From Turritopsis dohrnii (lineage: Eukaryota > Cnidaria > Hydrozoa > Anthoathecata > Oceaniidae), in the NCBI GenBank assembly GCA_027922465.2, contig BQMF02000060.1, positions 806,001-870,000 of the forward strand: a stretch of 64,000 bases of DNA. The letters are read 5' to 3'. Numbering within the stretch: position 1 is the stretch's first letter; each line of letters begins with the position of its first letter. Of the stretch, positions 22,173-32,077 are shown one piece after another. Below the pieces are notes generated by a model. That model made no database searches. It was not told where the DNA came from and saw nothing but the letters and a program-made list of their open reading frames with translations. The position numbers and the translations under genes are program-made.

Positions 22173-22663
22173 ACGGAATATGTTGTCAAAACCGTCTGAG
22201 TAATGTCCCCGCTGTGTTCAATACATCATAAATTTCTCAATTTATTATAACAAATGCTAAGATCGAGTAGATAATTAGTGATAATTTCAATATTTATTAA
22301 CTCACCTGTCTTCGTGTTGTTTTCCTGTCGCGAGAGAGAAATAAGAAGGGAGTTGAGGCTATAGAGATTTCATGAAATGAAATTACAGTAATGCGTTGAT
22401 GTTTGTTGACCATTAAGCAAAACAAAGGGAAGCAGCTTAATTGTTTTTTATTGTTAAAACGATGTGGAATATAAAAGTCACAGATCTTGAAAGCGTTTTT
22501 GTTGAACACAACATGATATCTTTTAAACACAAAGCTATGAAACCGTATGATACAATAGAAAGTAAACTTTGATTATTCCCAAAACACAAATAACAGTTTC
22601 TCAAAAGATAATTTAAAAGATCGTTAAATGTGATGTCTTTAAAAAATTGTTCCACCATCATTG
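22173..22663. other. DIRS 5' untranslated region
   Basis: Between Gag and the right terminal repeat. It contains GGGAGTTGAGGCTATAGAG at about 22339, matching the motif near 17930 (in inverted orientation), and CATGAAATGAAATT, both also found in the internal repeat zone. No gene seen. Confidence 0.5.
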
Positions 22664-23030
22664 CCCCCGTTTTTTGTTGAAAGTTGAAGATTTGATGTTT
22701 CACGTAAAATCGCTACTGAGGGGTACTTCGGGTCCCATATCTTCTGAACGACCCATCAGTTTGCCCTCAAACTTTATAACTTTCTTTGCCTAAGGCAGGG
22801 CTACCACTGGTGCAGAAATGAAAGTTATAGCTTAAGTAGAAAAAAAGCTTTATTTTTTAAATCGCAAATTTAACCGCTAAGAATCGCGAATTTTTCGACC
22901 AAAAATATACTCAAATATAGTGCTTTTGATTATCTAAAACATGCAAAAAAAAGTTTTGGAATCGGAAGTGGCTATCAAAAGTTATGAGGTAATTTGTTTC
23001 CACTGCCAATTATATTGAGACAGACTTTAA
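22664..23030 (-). repeat. DIRS inverted terminal repeat, right
   Basis: Reverse complement of 16995-17359. It lies inside the left arm of palindrome 1 and so reappears at 40520 to about 40887. Confidence 0.9.
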
Positions 23031-25002
23031 TTTTTTTACACAAAAAGTGCTGACGTCAGCACTCACGTGACATTCAAGAGTGTCTCTCTCAAAAAAATGT
23101 TTCTTACATTATGGGGAACATTTGTGGAAAGTTTCTTGCTTCTATCACAATTTGAAGTATTTTTGTGCTAAACGACTCCACTATGTATTTTATTTTGTTG
23201 GTATGAGCTCAATCTGCATTTGTGCATTTACATTAAGCTATTCAAGAATAGGATAAGCTGATGAATATCCAATCTTCAGACACTTGGTGAAACCATGCCA
23301 CCATCATCTTTGGTTTTAATGTTGTATTTTTTACAGTAAATCTTATGACTCCTGATTCATAATGCCCTTAATGAACAGTTGAACTGCTGTGTTTATCCAT
23401 GTCATCCTGTCTGGCCCAGAAATTTCTTTGAAGATCATTAGTATGGTTAAAGACAGATGGAATTTAAAAATGTTTCCACACTGATATCAGCATTGCGGTC
23501 TGATTCTTCATCAGACCTTAATGTTTGTGTTTCACCAGATGAATAAAACGAATGGGGTTGTTTCGTTATTGGTTTATCATTTACTTGACCTCATCAAAAC
23601 AAGGGAGCTTTTAGGTGTGCAGTGTCTGTACTGCGTAGTTTACTGTGTAAGTACTGTCAGTTGTTGTAAGCTTGTGCATTCTATTTTTTTTTTTTTTTAA
23701 ATCTATCATCATCTCGATCTTCGCAACATAAAGCTTTCTTTCGAGTACACGACTGAAGCCTCTACTGTATATTTTTTCCCAGCTATGTTAAAACCAACGT
23801 CTTGTTTCCTTTGACCTTTTATTTTTAGTTGTAACTTTTCAACCATGTTCATTCTAATAAAACAAGTTTAATACACTACCTCGTTATGATGGTTTATTAA
23901 AAACTCGTTTAAATTAAGCAGAATTTATCAAAACATTACTTCGAGTTACCTGATCTTAATTTTGGATTGAAGGAGGTGTTAGTTAGCTCAGAAGTAACGG
24001 GTGAACTTATGAATGTTGGCAAGGAAACCTAGTGTATATCTTTACAAATGATTTTATAAATAAATTTGCAAGATTAACGTCTTGAAACGTCTGTTGTGAA
24101 TATAAGTAAGCATAATGGTATTTGGAGGCTCAAATTCTGCAAACGACAAACAAGACTGAAGCTGAAATCTATTTACCCTGATACTTGTTATAAAAAAAAC
24201 TGGATGTAGAAGCAATGTGCAATGAATAGTGTAGTAGTGAATAATAGTGAATAGTAATGAATAGTGACCATACCTTTAGCAGGGGTGTTAGCCGAAGAAG
24301 AAGAACATGGAGAAGATGATGCAGGAAACATAACTCCTGATTCATAATGTCCTAAATGAACATGGACAGTTGAACTGCTGTGTTTGAAAAAAGGAGAAAT
24401 CTTTTTTGCTGCTATGATATCTTTTTAACTTTAAACCAAAACTAGTAAATCAATTCGGAGAAACTCAAAGGCAACAAAACCTTGTTAAATTGCTTGACAC
24501 AGAAACAGAATCATACCTGACAGGTTTGTAGCCCTTTTCACTTATGTGTTGCTACAGCATCCATGTCATCCTGTTTGGCCCAGGAATTTCGTTGAAGATC
24601 ATTAATATCGTTAAAGACAGATGGAATTTTCATAGAAATGGTAAAAACTTTAGAAAGAAAGCTCCTATTAAGCTCATTTTACTACAGGACCTCCATCTTG
24701 ATATACAGAAAATCTCCTGAAGCTACGTTCATTTAAAAATTGGAATTGTTCCGAAAACGGTAAATTGAAAAAATGGGCAAAAAAAACATTGAAATATAAA
24801 AGTTACATTAAAAATTTCCAGCAACATAAGAATTTCCTACTTCTTCTTGGTCCTGTCAACCCTTCTTAATGGCTCTTAATTTTTTACTTCTGTTTTTAGT
24901 CTTTAAATGGTCTTTTCTAGCCATATTACTCAACCGGGCTTAATGTTTATGATTCGATTCCTTTTCTTATTTTCATATTACTAGTAGAATATTTTAACAA
25001 AT
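23031..25002. other. Left-arm spacer DNA with diverged repeats
   Basis: No solid gene. It contains two copies of one module (about 23340-23470 and 24330-24620) and a poly-T run at 23682-23698. An exon-like stretch at 24274-24380 (minus) reads VHVHLGHYESGVMFPASSSP with splice-like borders, but no family is recognised. Mirrored at about 38545-40519. Confidence 0.5.
23047..23062. promoter_or_regulatory. Palindromic CRE next to DIRS terminal repeat
   Basis: GTGCTGACGTCAGCAC is a perfect 16-base palindrome centred on a full cyclic-AMP response element (TGACGTCA), followed by CACGTG at 23064-23069, an E-box. It lies 17 bases outside the DIRS terminal repeat. Mirrored at 40488-40503. Regulatory function is not shown. 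Confidence 0.4.
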
Positions 25003-25401
25003 TTACTTATTTTGAACCTTCGATTCCACCATTTCCGAAACCTTTACACAAGTCCCTCCAAACCTCGTTGACAGGGATTCCGAGAGATAGTTTAGAGCAA
25101 ATCTCATCTTTGACGGAATTGGTTGATATTTTGTGTTTTGAATCGTCAAACGATGGTTATGCGAACTTATGTATTTAACTTCAATCTTATTTGTTGATAA
25201 GTTTTTTTGTAACATCATTCTTGCCGGGCAGAAGTAATTCCTCTTGACTTTTCCGTGATGTATCTTTCTCTGATTTTTATGTAATTTTTCGGACCCACCA
25301 AACTGACAGTTATAGTAAATATGTTTACTGGTTGAACTGGTAGTATCTCCCCTTTGCTTAGTAAAATACACAAAATTATTCAGTTCTTCTCTTTCTTCCA
25401 T
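25003..25401 (-). CDS. FLYWCH/MULE-type zinc-finger fragment
   Basis: 132 residues: HIYYNCQFGGSEK, then NYFCPARMMLQKN, VKYISSHNHRL. The C...C-P-A-R-M...H-N-H arrangement is the WRKY/GCM-like zinc finger of FLYWCH proteins and of MULE transposases. No catalytic domain follows, so it is a fragment or a domesticated DNA-binding module. The bases before the Met (reading LINHQRDVHELATYVKLLSF in a neighbouring frame) look coding too, suggesting a small frameshift close to the start. Confidence 0.55.
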   Translation of the reverse strand: MEEREELNNFVYFTKQRGDTTSSTSKHIYYNCQFGGSEKLHKNQRKIHHGKVKRNYFCPARMMLQKNLSTNKIEVKYISSHNHRLTIQNTKYQPIPSKMRFALNYLSESLSTRFGGTCVKVSEMVESKVQNK

Positions 25402-26294
25402 ATATCAAAGTCAACCATTGAATCAAAGGACAGCAATTTTACATATGTGGCAAGTTCATGTACATCACGCTGGTGGTTAATAAGGTCAAGTTTCATGTAA
25501 AAAGATTCGCTGCAATGAGAAAATATGCAAGGAGTTCTCCTTTCGGTTGTTCTTTCACCTTTGTAAATAAAGTTCTTTTAGAGTATGTCTCTTTAGATTA
25601 TCTTTACGCATGAAGGCTGAAGAACACCAGTTGAATGACCCCCTGTGTATGTAGCATAGTAGAAACATGTGCTATAGTAGAAACTCATTCATAATTCTTA
25701 AAATTGAAAGGGATTTCTTTTATTGAGAGATTTTTTGTTAACATAGTTGTTAATTTAAGAAACAAGGATGGTTTCTATTTAGAGAGTTCCGTTGTATCTT
25801 TATTAAACAATGAGTTAAAATGTGTTAAAATGGGCAATGTTAAGCCTTTCATTTTCTCTAGAATATATGTACATTTAAAAAAAACTATGCAAAACAGACT
25901 TAACAGACATATAAACCACATAAACAAATAAAGTATCACCATAAAATAAATGAAGAGGATAATACAGTTTGAAAATAAAAACACAGCGTTACATGTAGTT
26001 ATAAACAGCCTACATTTTGTATGACTTGAATTATAATTGTCCACGAAGATTGAAGAATTACCTTGGTAGTTTTGGTAAAGTAATTAGTGCTACACATGAA
26101 AGCAATAAAAAATTTCATTGTTCCTTCATTATTCAGGTGGCTTTATGGAAACTTTCAGGGTTGTAAAAGTAAAATTTGAGTATGAAAACATAACATGAAA
26201 CAGAAAGAAATGGAGGTTGTACTACACTATATACAAGCAACTTAATACAACTAAAAATAAATGAAAATAAACGGACGATAAAAACATTTAGCAA

Positions 26295-27350
26295 TCAAAT
26301 ATCCTTGCTTTCAAACCCACACATTCTTGGCGTAACGTTTTTGGGAAATGTTTTGAGGAAACCCGGAATGAAAGGGTAAAGGCTATTGGTCTCATCATAG
26401 ATGAACCAGTAGCTTATCTTTAATGGTACCCATTGAACACCCAAATTCTCCAGGCAAATGATTCGATGGTTCCCTTCCGTCAAGTACGCCCTTTGACTGT
26501 CTTTGCTGACCGCCAAAATTAATGGCTCTTTCAACCCATTGTGTTTGATATTATCTTGCAGTCTTTCAAGATACTCATCGTCGTTGATGTACTTGACGTC
26601 TTTTGTCCTGTCGAATTCGATGTAATTTTGCAACACTGGCAGTCTTACCAGTTGTACATTCTCTTTGGAGTATAATTTTGATACAACATCTACTTTTTCT
26701 GTTAGATTCCGGTCATAAGCATTTTTCCCTTAAAGAAAAATTTTTGTCTATATCTGCTTTTCATAGTAACAAACGTTAAAACAATTGCCTAGTATAAATA
26801 AATACATCACATCATAGTTTTACCTTTCTTCCGTGTTTGCTTGAGTGATGTTCTTTCTAAAAAAATAATAACAAATACTTCATACTTGTATTTTTTTTTT
26901 TCGAATTTCTTAAATAACATAGAAGAGAATTGAATAAGCATCACTACACACACTACAATTGAACTTTTTCATAAATGTAAGATCTCTTACTTTCCCAGTG
27001 TTTGTTTTCTTTGTTTTTATTGTTTTTTTTCGTTTTGGTATGATTGTTAGAATTTGACATCTGCTGGTGATCCTTTTCGATTTTTTCATTTACCACTCCT
27101 TCAGCTGATAAGCAAAAGAAAATTGATTAAACAATTGATTGATTATAATTACATTAAGGGATCGAAAATTCGCATGTTTATCCCCTACAAAACGAACATA
27201 TGCATAAAACATAAGTAAAAAATTTAAGTTAAGGTTCTAAAGAAGCTAATATTTTTTTACTTTCCAGAGCTTTCTTCTGCTTTCCTTTATTTCTTTCCGA
27301 TTTGTCATCCTGATCAATTTGGATCCCTTCTTTCACCACTCGTTTAAATG
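26295..27350 (-). CDS. Multi-exon gene with ParB/sulfiredoxin-like domain
   Basis: Exons on the minus strand, mirrored from the plus copy: 27350-27261, 27104-26991, 26856-26824, 26728-26295. All phases agree (phase 1 at every join). The first two exons are related to each other (FKRVVKEGIQIDQDDKSE and EGVVNEKIEKDHQQMSN), lysine-rich and probably nuclear. The last exon holds the domain: YIEFDRTKDVKYINDDEYLE, NIKHNGLKEPLILAVSKD, RAYLTEGNHRIICLENLGV, VPLKI. The E-G-N-H-R-I box is the nucleotide/phosphate-binding signature of the ParB/Srx fold. The 5' end was not found. Function unknown; ParB-fold enzymes include CTPases, nucleases and kinases. Confidence 0.68.
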
Positions 27351-27589
27351 CTAAGAAAAATGGAAAGTTTAAGATACTTTTTTGTGATATTTTTTTCTGT
27401 ACACCCTGTGAATAGATAATTATTATTTCACCGTTGATGGTATACCATTCTATTTTTGGCTAATTAATAAAAGAATTAAAGTTCACCTACCAAAAGTATG
27501 AGTAAATTTTGATTATACAAGCATTTGGAGGTTTGAGAGTTATTGATAATAATATTGATACCTTTAGATGTATTCGACAAGTTCCCAGC

Positions 27590-27730
27590 AGGCACGCCAA
27601 CGTTGATCCAACGTTGCACCAACGTTACACTTAACGTTGGTTCAACGTTGGTATACGGTTGGTTTTGAAGGGTTTTTTAACGTTAGATTCCGACGTTGTT
27701 ACAACGTCGCTTTCCGATGTTGCGCCGACA
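27590..27730. repeat. Dense CAACGTTG-type motif block
   Basis: Many copies of CAACGTTG and close variants in about 140 bases (CCAACGTTGATCCAACGTTG and onward), in alternating orientation; AACGTT is itself palindromic. Mirrored at about 35818-35957. A related but different ACGTTG-rich block is at 63440-63640. Confidence 0.75.
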
Positions 27731-27734
27731 TTAC

Positions 27735-28205
27735 CTTATTCGGAGAAATTTTGGCGCGGATTTAATTTGGCGCAGCCAGAAAAAAGTTAAATTTAGCGCG
27801 GATTTAATTTGGCGCAGCCAGAATGTTTCAAAAATTTCATAGTCGTTTAACGAATCAATCAGAACTAATTACAGTACCATACATTCAAAGAAGGTGAGAC
27901 GGTAAAGCATAGAACTTCAAACATTCATGTATTCATGACTTTTTTTATTAAAACTATAAACAGAAGATTCACGACAGTGATATAACAAGAAAAATTAAAA
28001 GCGTGACAACACTATTTACCTTATTCGGAGAAATTTTGGCGCGGATTTAATTTGGCGCAAGGCAAATTTGGAATATTTGGCGCGGATTTAATTTGGCGCA
28101 GCCAGAAAAAACTAAATTTGGCGCGGATTTAGTTTGGCGATTTTTGGCATTTTGCGCCAATTGCGCCAAATTTTCTCCGCGCCAAAATTTCTCCGATTAA
28201 GGTAG
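27735..28205. repeat. TTTGGCGCGGATTTAATTTGGCGCA repeat array
   Basis: Interrupted tandem and inverted copies of a unit built from TTGGCGCGGATTTAATTTGG, with ends ACCTTATTCGGAGAAATTTT and AAAATTTCTCCGATTAAGGT forming inverted termini. It looks like a small inverted-repeat transposon, possibly two nested copies. Mirrored at about 35342-35812. Confidence 0.7.
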
Positions 28206-28259
28206 TTTGACGTTGGGACAACGTTATTCCAACCATACCTCTCCGTTTACGTCGTACTA

Positions 28260-29371
28260 CTATTTTGATACAACGTTGCTACAACATTCTTGCAAAGATA
28301 ATGATGTTTTCAAATTCTTGCAACTGGTACCACTGACTGATAGATTTTCCAATTCTGAAATTCGTTTTACTACCTGACTTAACGGATTTTGGGCTTTTCT
28401 TACGAACTTTTTGATCACTTGCAAAAAATTTTCGAATGGAAAAGAGGATATTTCATTCAATGAGGTTCCAAGGAATTCAGCATCATCTACTATGTGCATT
28501 AGATTGTGCACATTATATACCATAAATGAGTCTCCATAAAAATCACAAGCCTTGGAAACAAAATATCTCAATAAACCATTGGCATAATCTAGTTGACGGG
28601 CATTTTCATTCTCATCCAGCAAAATTGTCATAGCAAGACACAGTGACAGAAAATGCTCATATTGTTGGTCAGATAGAACATCTCTCAGTACAATGTAACC
28701 AGAGTATAAGATAAATTCTCTGAATTCAGTTGCTTTCCAACGCTTCACATGTTCAAGGCTACGAGGCTGTCGGGCAAGTTCAGAAGGAAATTTACCTGTG
28801 AACTCCATCAATGCATTCGAAGTTGAGTTTGTGATAAACGAAAATTACGTGGACCAGTTTCTTTCACTACAATAAAATTCGCTTCACTACACCTAAACAA
28901 ACTAAGTGCATATAGTCTAGGGGAAATTGACCAATGCAATCAAAGTCGTAGTCAAGTAAAACTGAGCACCCAAGTTGATGACTACCAGCATAATCATAGT
29001 TATTAAAACGCTTTACTGTTGTTGGATTGCAATTCACTTGAGATAAAAGCATACGGGAATTTTGGTAGTCACCTTTAATTTCACAACGTTCACAACAGCT
29101 ATAACCAGTGTGGCCTTTAACACACTTCAAGAACTGCCGGGCTGGAGCATCACATATAAATGCTGACACATTTATGCCAACGGTTACTGCATTTAAGTTA
29201 ACACCGTTGATTTTTAGATATTGGTACTCAACTAGAAAATCTGATAAAAATTCTTTTAAGTCATTGGGTTTCTTTGTTCCATAAAATAAAGCTGCTACAA
29301 ATGACCTTAAGTTGCCAAAATTGATCACCAGTAGATTTGTAGACAGGCACACCATCAACATTAACTTTCAA
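28260..29371 (-). pseudogene. Tnp2-like (CACTA-group) transposase, C-terminal part
   Basis: Two minus-strand ORFs, 29361-28867 and 28811-28260, from one gene. The first reads FVAALFYGTKKPNDLKEFL, AFICDAPARQFLKCVKGHTG, YSCCERCEIKG and FPLDYMHLVCLGVVKRILL; the second reads FPSELARQPRSLEHVKRWKA, TEFREFILYSG, and VHNLMHIVDDAEF. These blocks, including CDAPAR, HTGYSCCERC and DYMHL, are those of long transposase-domain proteins related to CACTA/Tnp2 families in invertebrates. Just before the first ORF, in another frame, NVDGVPVYKSTGDQFWQ continues the same protein. The N-terminal part is in palindrome 2 (46783-47289). Confidence 0.65.
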
Positions 29372-31718
29372 CAGGGCCCCCGCCATGGATTTCAAAGTGG
29401 GGGGGGGGGCTAAAAAATAGAATAATTTGCCTAAAAATGTCGCCCACCATGGTTGGGCGACGAAGAAAATTTTGGCTTCCAGGGTCTCTAAAATGACCTC
29501 AAATCGATTTCTGGGGATAATTATGGCTAAAAATTTCCATTTTATTAAGTGTGAAATGTTGTGAAAAACGCAAATTGTTCAAGAGAATCTTGGTTATCTT
29601 GTGAATGTAAGAAAAAGGAAAATGGTCCAGAAGTGTAATGATACCGCAAGAATTCGACAATGGAAACTATTTCTATAACGTTAACACGAATCAGTCAAAG
29701 AACATTTACTACATGCTCGTAAACACATTCATAAAAATTACTGTAATAAACTTTGAAGTCAGTACATCTGGCAAAATGCTAAGTAGATAAATGATGATAG
29801 TAGATTGCCTTCCAGACTTTCAAACGGAATTTTCCAGCTTGAGTGCATGTTACAAGTCACTAGTTGAAAATCTCCCAAAATGGTTGTAGCGTTTCTCATG
29901 TCCAGAAACGAATACGTTTGCTACTTCAACTAAGTCCAAATCATCAGTAACATCTTTATGTGATGTTAGTATTGCCAATGCGTTGAACCTTTTTTGTGTC
30001 ATGGTGGTCCGTAGCCATGTTTTCACCCTTCGCATCATCGAAAACGAACGCTCAGCAGTCGCAGTTGTTGCTGCCACTACTAGCAAAAGCTTGAGAATTT
30101 TTATTACCGACGGGATCATTAACCAATTATCGCGATCACATTGTTTTAGCACTTCGATGACTTCTAAAGTGTGTGAAGGTTTGTTTTTCTTAGCAATGTT
30201 CTTTAAGACTTCAAGCTCAGTGCCCAGCAACGTAACATCAACGTCATCACCAAAAATATTTGTCATCTCCTCAATTTCGTCACTTGCATCTTTACCTTCC
30301 ATTCCTTTAAGGAGCACCTGTTCCATTGTGCAAAATGCCTTAAAGCTTGGTTGCTCGAAACGGGACATGAGAGCCTGAACGATGGAGTCAATTGCTTCAA
30401 AATACAACGGTCTATAGTAGTCTTCAACTGTTACTGCGTGGTGACTTTCAGCTGATGGATGCCCTTCCACATGAGTTAAAATTGAATAGTTTGGTCGGTT
30501 ACGTTTCCTTGGCAATGTTGGTGACTCTATCTGGGGATGAAGTGAAGCCTTTCTTGACACAACATCAAAAAATAATTGAAAGTTTTCATCACTACGCAAG
30601 CCCATTAGAGTGTCTTTTGTCAGCAAAGCTAGCCTGAGTGCTGCAATTCCAGGCAAGGTTTTGCTCTGTAGGGCTTTTGACAAATTGTCGGTGTGGCTAT
30701 AAAGTCTTTGCCCCAAACACAGGCCAAAAAAGAACTTAAAAGATTTCATTTGCGTCTGACAGCCAATAATCCTCGAGCGAACATCAGTTGTTAGCTTTGC
30801 CTGCAAACAAAGGTCCCAAAGCTGTTGCAAGCTGTCGAACTGGTCAATTATTTTTTGGAAACAATTGGCTCTTACAGTCCAACGGGTTGCACACAATTTA
30901 TCAAGGGATTCTCCTCTTACTTCCAGTCCTTCTTGGTCAAGTCCTTCTACATTGTCGACGATGTTGCCAAGTATTTTTTCTCTCTTCGGAGAAAACTTTA
31001 CCAAAACAGTTATCTCACCAACTGTTCCCATAGTGTCCCCTAAAAGTTTGCAACTGGAAGTCAAATCTTTAACAGCAAGACTTACGGAGTGTCCGCAACA
31101 GTGTGTAGGAAGAGCTTTGGGTTGTATTGCTGATAGTTGCGTAGCAACACCACTTTTTTTACCAAGCATGTTACTAGCGCCATCGTAAATTTGACCACGA
31201 CAAGAGTCTAATGACAAGTTGAATCTTAAAAGGCTATCTTTAATTGCTGCAACGATCGTATCGCTCTTTATGTTATCTACTTCATAAAAACCTAAGAAAT
31301 CTTCATGGACTTCGAGATCATCATCTACGCTTCGAATATTAAAGGACAGCTGTTCTAAGTTCCTACAGTCTGTTCCTTCATCGCACATGATGCTAAAATA
31401 ACCATTTTCTCTTATTTCAGCTACTTTCTTTGATAAAACCTGCTTAGCCATGAAAGAGGAATCATACATTACTAAAGGGTTTCGTTCTTGGAAAAAGGCT
31501 CCAAAATGTTTTAATGATCATCAAAACTCAAATTGCCACAAAGCTGCTGCTTCATATCACGCTATTCAATCAAACGATATTGGAGATTTAGTAATAAAAG
31601 TTTAGCTGATTCTAGGAAGGACAATAGGTCATATTTAATTACAGTCATTAGAGGACTTCGATATTTAGCAAGGCAAGGCATTGCAATTCAAGGAACCCAT
31701 GGGTCCGACAATTTCACC
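29372..31718 (-). mobile_element. hAT element with CAGGGCCCCCGCC terminus, 3' half
   Basis: The terminus CAGGGCCCCCGCC at 29372 (plus strand) is preceded by TTCAA, the complement of TTGAA. Inside lie about 480 bases of noncoding DNA, including an 11-12 base G run near 29400, then the transposase C-terminal ORF on the minus strand. The other terminus is not in this palindrome: it is in palindrome 2 at 47295. Confidence 0.8.
29850..31469 (-). CDS. hAT transposase, C-terminal 539 residues
   Basis: True transposase sequence probably begins at MAKQVLSKKVAEIRENGYF (about 31450); the first seven codons come from the rearranged junction. Blocks: FSIMCDEGTDCRNLEQLSFN (first Asp), GQIYDGASNMLGKKSG (second Asp), LPTHCCGHSVSLAVKDL, CATRWTVRANCF, and the C-terminal dimerisation block ATTATAERSFSMMRRVKTWL ending near SDL. 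This is the DUF4371/hAT_C architecture found in ZMYM-like and KIAA-type hAT proteins. The frame is completely open. The N-terminal BED/TTF-type zinc-finger part is displaced to the palindrome centres, so no copy in this window is complete. Confidence 0.88.
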   Translation of the reverse strand: MYDSSFMAKQVLSKKVAEIRENGYFSIMCDEGTDCRNLEQLSFNIRSVDDDLEVHEDFLGFYEVDNIKSDTIVAAIKDSLLRFNLSLDSCRGQIYDGASNMLGKKSGVATQLSAIQPKALPTHCCGHSVSLAVKDLTSSCKLLGDTMGTVGEITVLVKFSPKREKILGNIVDNVEGLDQEGLEVRGESLDKLCATRWTVRANCFQKIIDQFDSLQQLWDLCLQAKLTTDVRSRIIGCQTQMKSFKFFFGLCLGQRLYSHTDNLSKALQSKTLPGIAALRLALLTKDTLMGLRSDENFQLFFDVVSRKASLHPQIESPTLPRKRNRPNYSILTHVEGHPSAESHHAVTVEDYYRPLYFEAIDSIVQALMSRFEQPSFKAFCTMEQVLLKGMEGKDASDEIEEMTNIFGDDVDVTLLGTELEVLKNIAKKNKPSHTLEVIEVLKQCDRDNWLMIPSVIKILKLLLVVAATTATAERSFSMMRRVKTWLRTTMTQKRFNALAILTSHKDVTDDLDLVEVANVFVSGHEKRYNHFGRFSTSDL

Positions 31719-31828
31719 CAACTTTTGAGATTACTGGGGACCAAAGACCCATTAGTCATCGAGAAATTGGAACGTTCAAGCCTAAAATTTACCCACAGTG
31801 ACGTACAAAATGAATTTTTAGATATCAT
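31453..31828 (+). pseudogene. hAT transposase middle segment, wrong orientation
   Basis: Plus strand: EESYITKGFRSWKKAPKCFN, SNCHKAAASYHAIQSNDIGD, a frameshift, then VIRGLRYLARQGIAIQGT, the spacer-encoded LLRLLGTKDP and NEFLDIM. These are the end of the TTF-type zinc finger and the start of DUF4371. The sequence that should follow (AKQVLSKK) is at 32097, after an intervening 266-base inverted copy of this segment. Confidence 0.8.
31719..31828 (+). other. Palindrome 1 spacer (110 bases)
   Basis: The only non-repeated part of palindrome 1. On the plus strand it encodes LLRLLGTKDPLVIEKLERSS and FTHSDVQNEFLDIM, part of the DUF4371 region of a hAT transposase, continuous with coding sequence in the left-hand inner arm. 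Confidence 0.92.
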
Positions 31829-32077
31829 GGTGAAATTGTCGGACCCATGGGTTCCTTGAATTGCAATGCCTTGCCTTGCTAAATATCGAAGTCCTCTAAT
31901 GACTGTAATTAAATATGACCTATTGTCCTTCCTAGAATCAGCTAAACTTTTATTACTAAATCTCCAATATCGTTTGATTGAATAGCGTGATATGAAGCAG
32001 CAGCTTTGTGGCAATTTGATTTTTGATGATCATTAAAACATTTTGGAGCCTTTTTCCAAGAACGAAACCCTTTAGTA

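Larger units (their letters stand above)
16995..23030 (-). mobile_element. DIRS-type tyrosine-recombinase retrotransposon
   Basis: A 6.0 kb element read on the minus strand. Order: inverted terminal repeat (right copy), Gag-like ORF, RT, RNase H, methyltransferase-like region, tyrosine recombinase, internal repeat zone, inverted terminal repeat (left copy). Inverted rather than direct terminal repeats and a recombinase instead of a DDE integrase define DIRS elements, which move through a circular DNA intermediate and make no target-site duplication. Several frameshifts and one stop in the recombinase make this copy defective, though it looks young. A partial second copy of its Gag end is at 40520-41817. 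Confidence 0.9.
21735..31718 (-). repeat. Palindrome 1, left arm (rcA)
   Basis: About 9984 bases that are the reverse complement of 31829-41817. From the centre out to beyond 25.0 kb the two arms keep one exact symmetry sum (63547), so there are no length differences; small indels add up to five bases in the outer, DIRS-derived part. Substitutions exist, for example Ser to Leu in the zinc-finger ORF (25003-25401 against 38146-38544). The arm starts inside the DIRS Gag ORF. Confidence 0.97.

Noticed and set aside
16995..23030. Gypsy/LTR retrotransposon or retrovirus
   Set aside because: Terminal repeats are inverted, there is no protease or DDE integrase, and the recombinase has R, H-x-x-R and Y, so it is DIRS.
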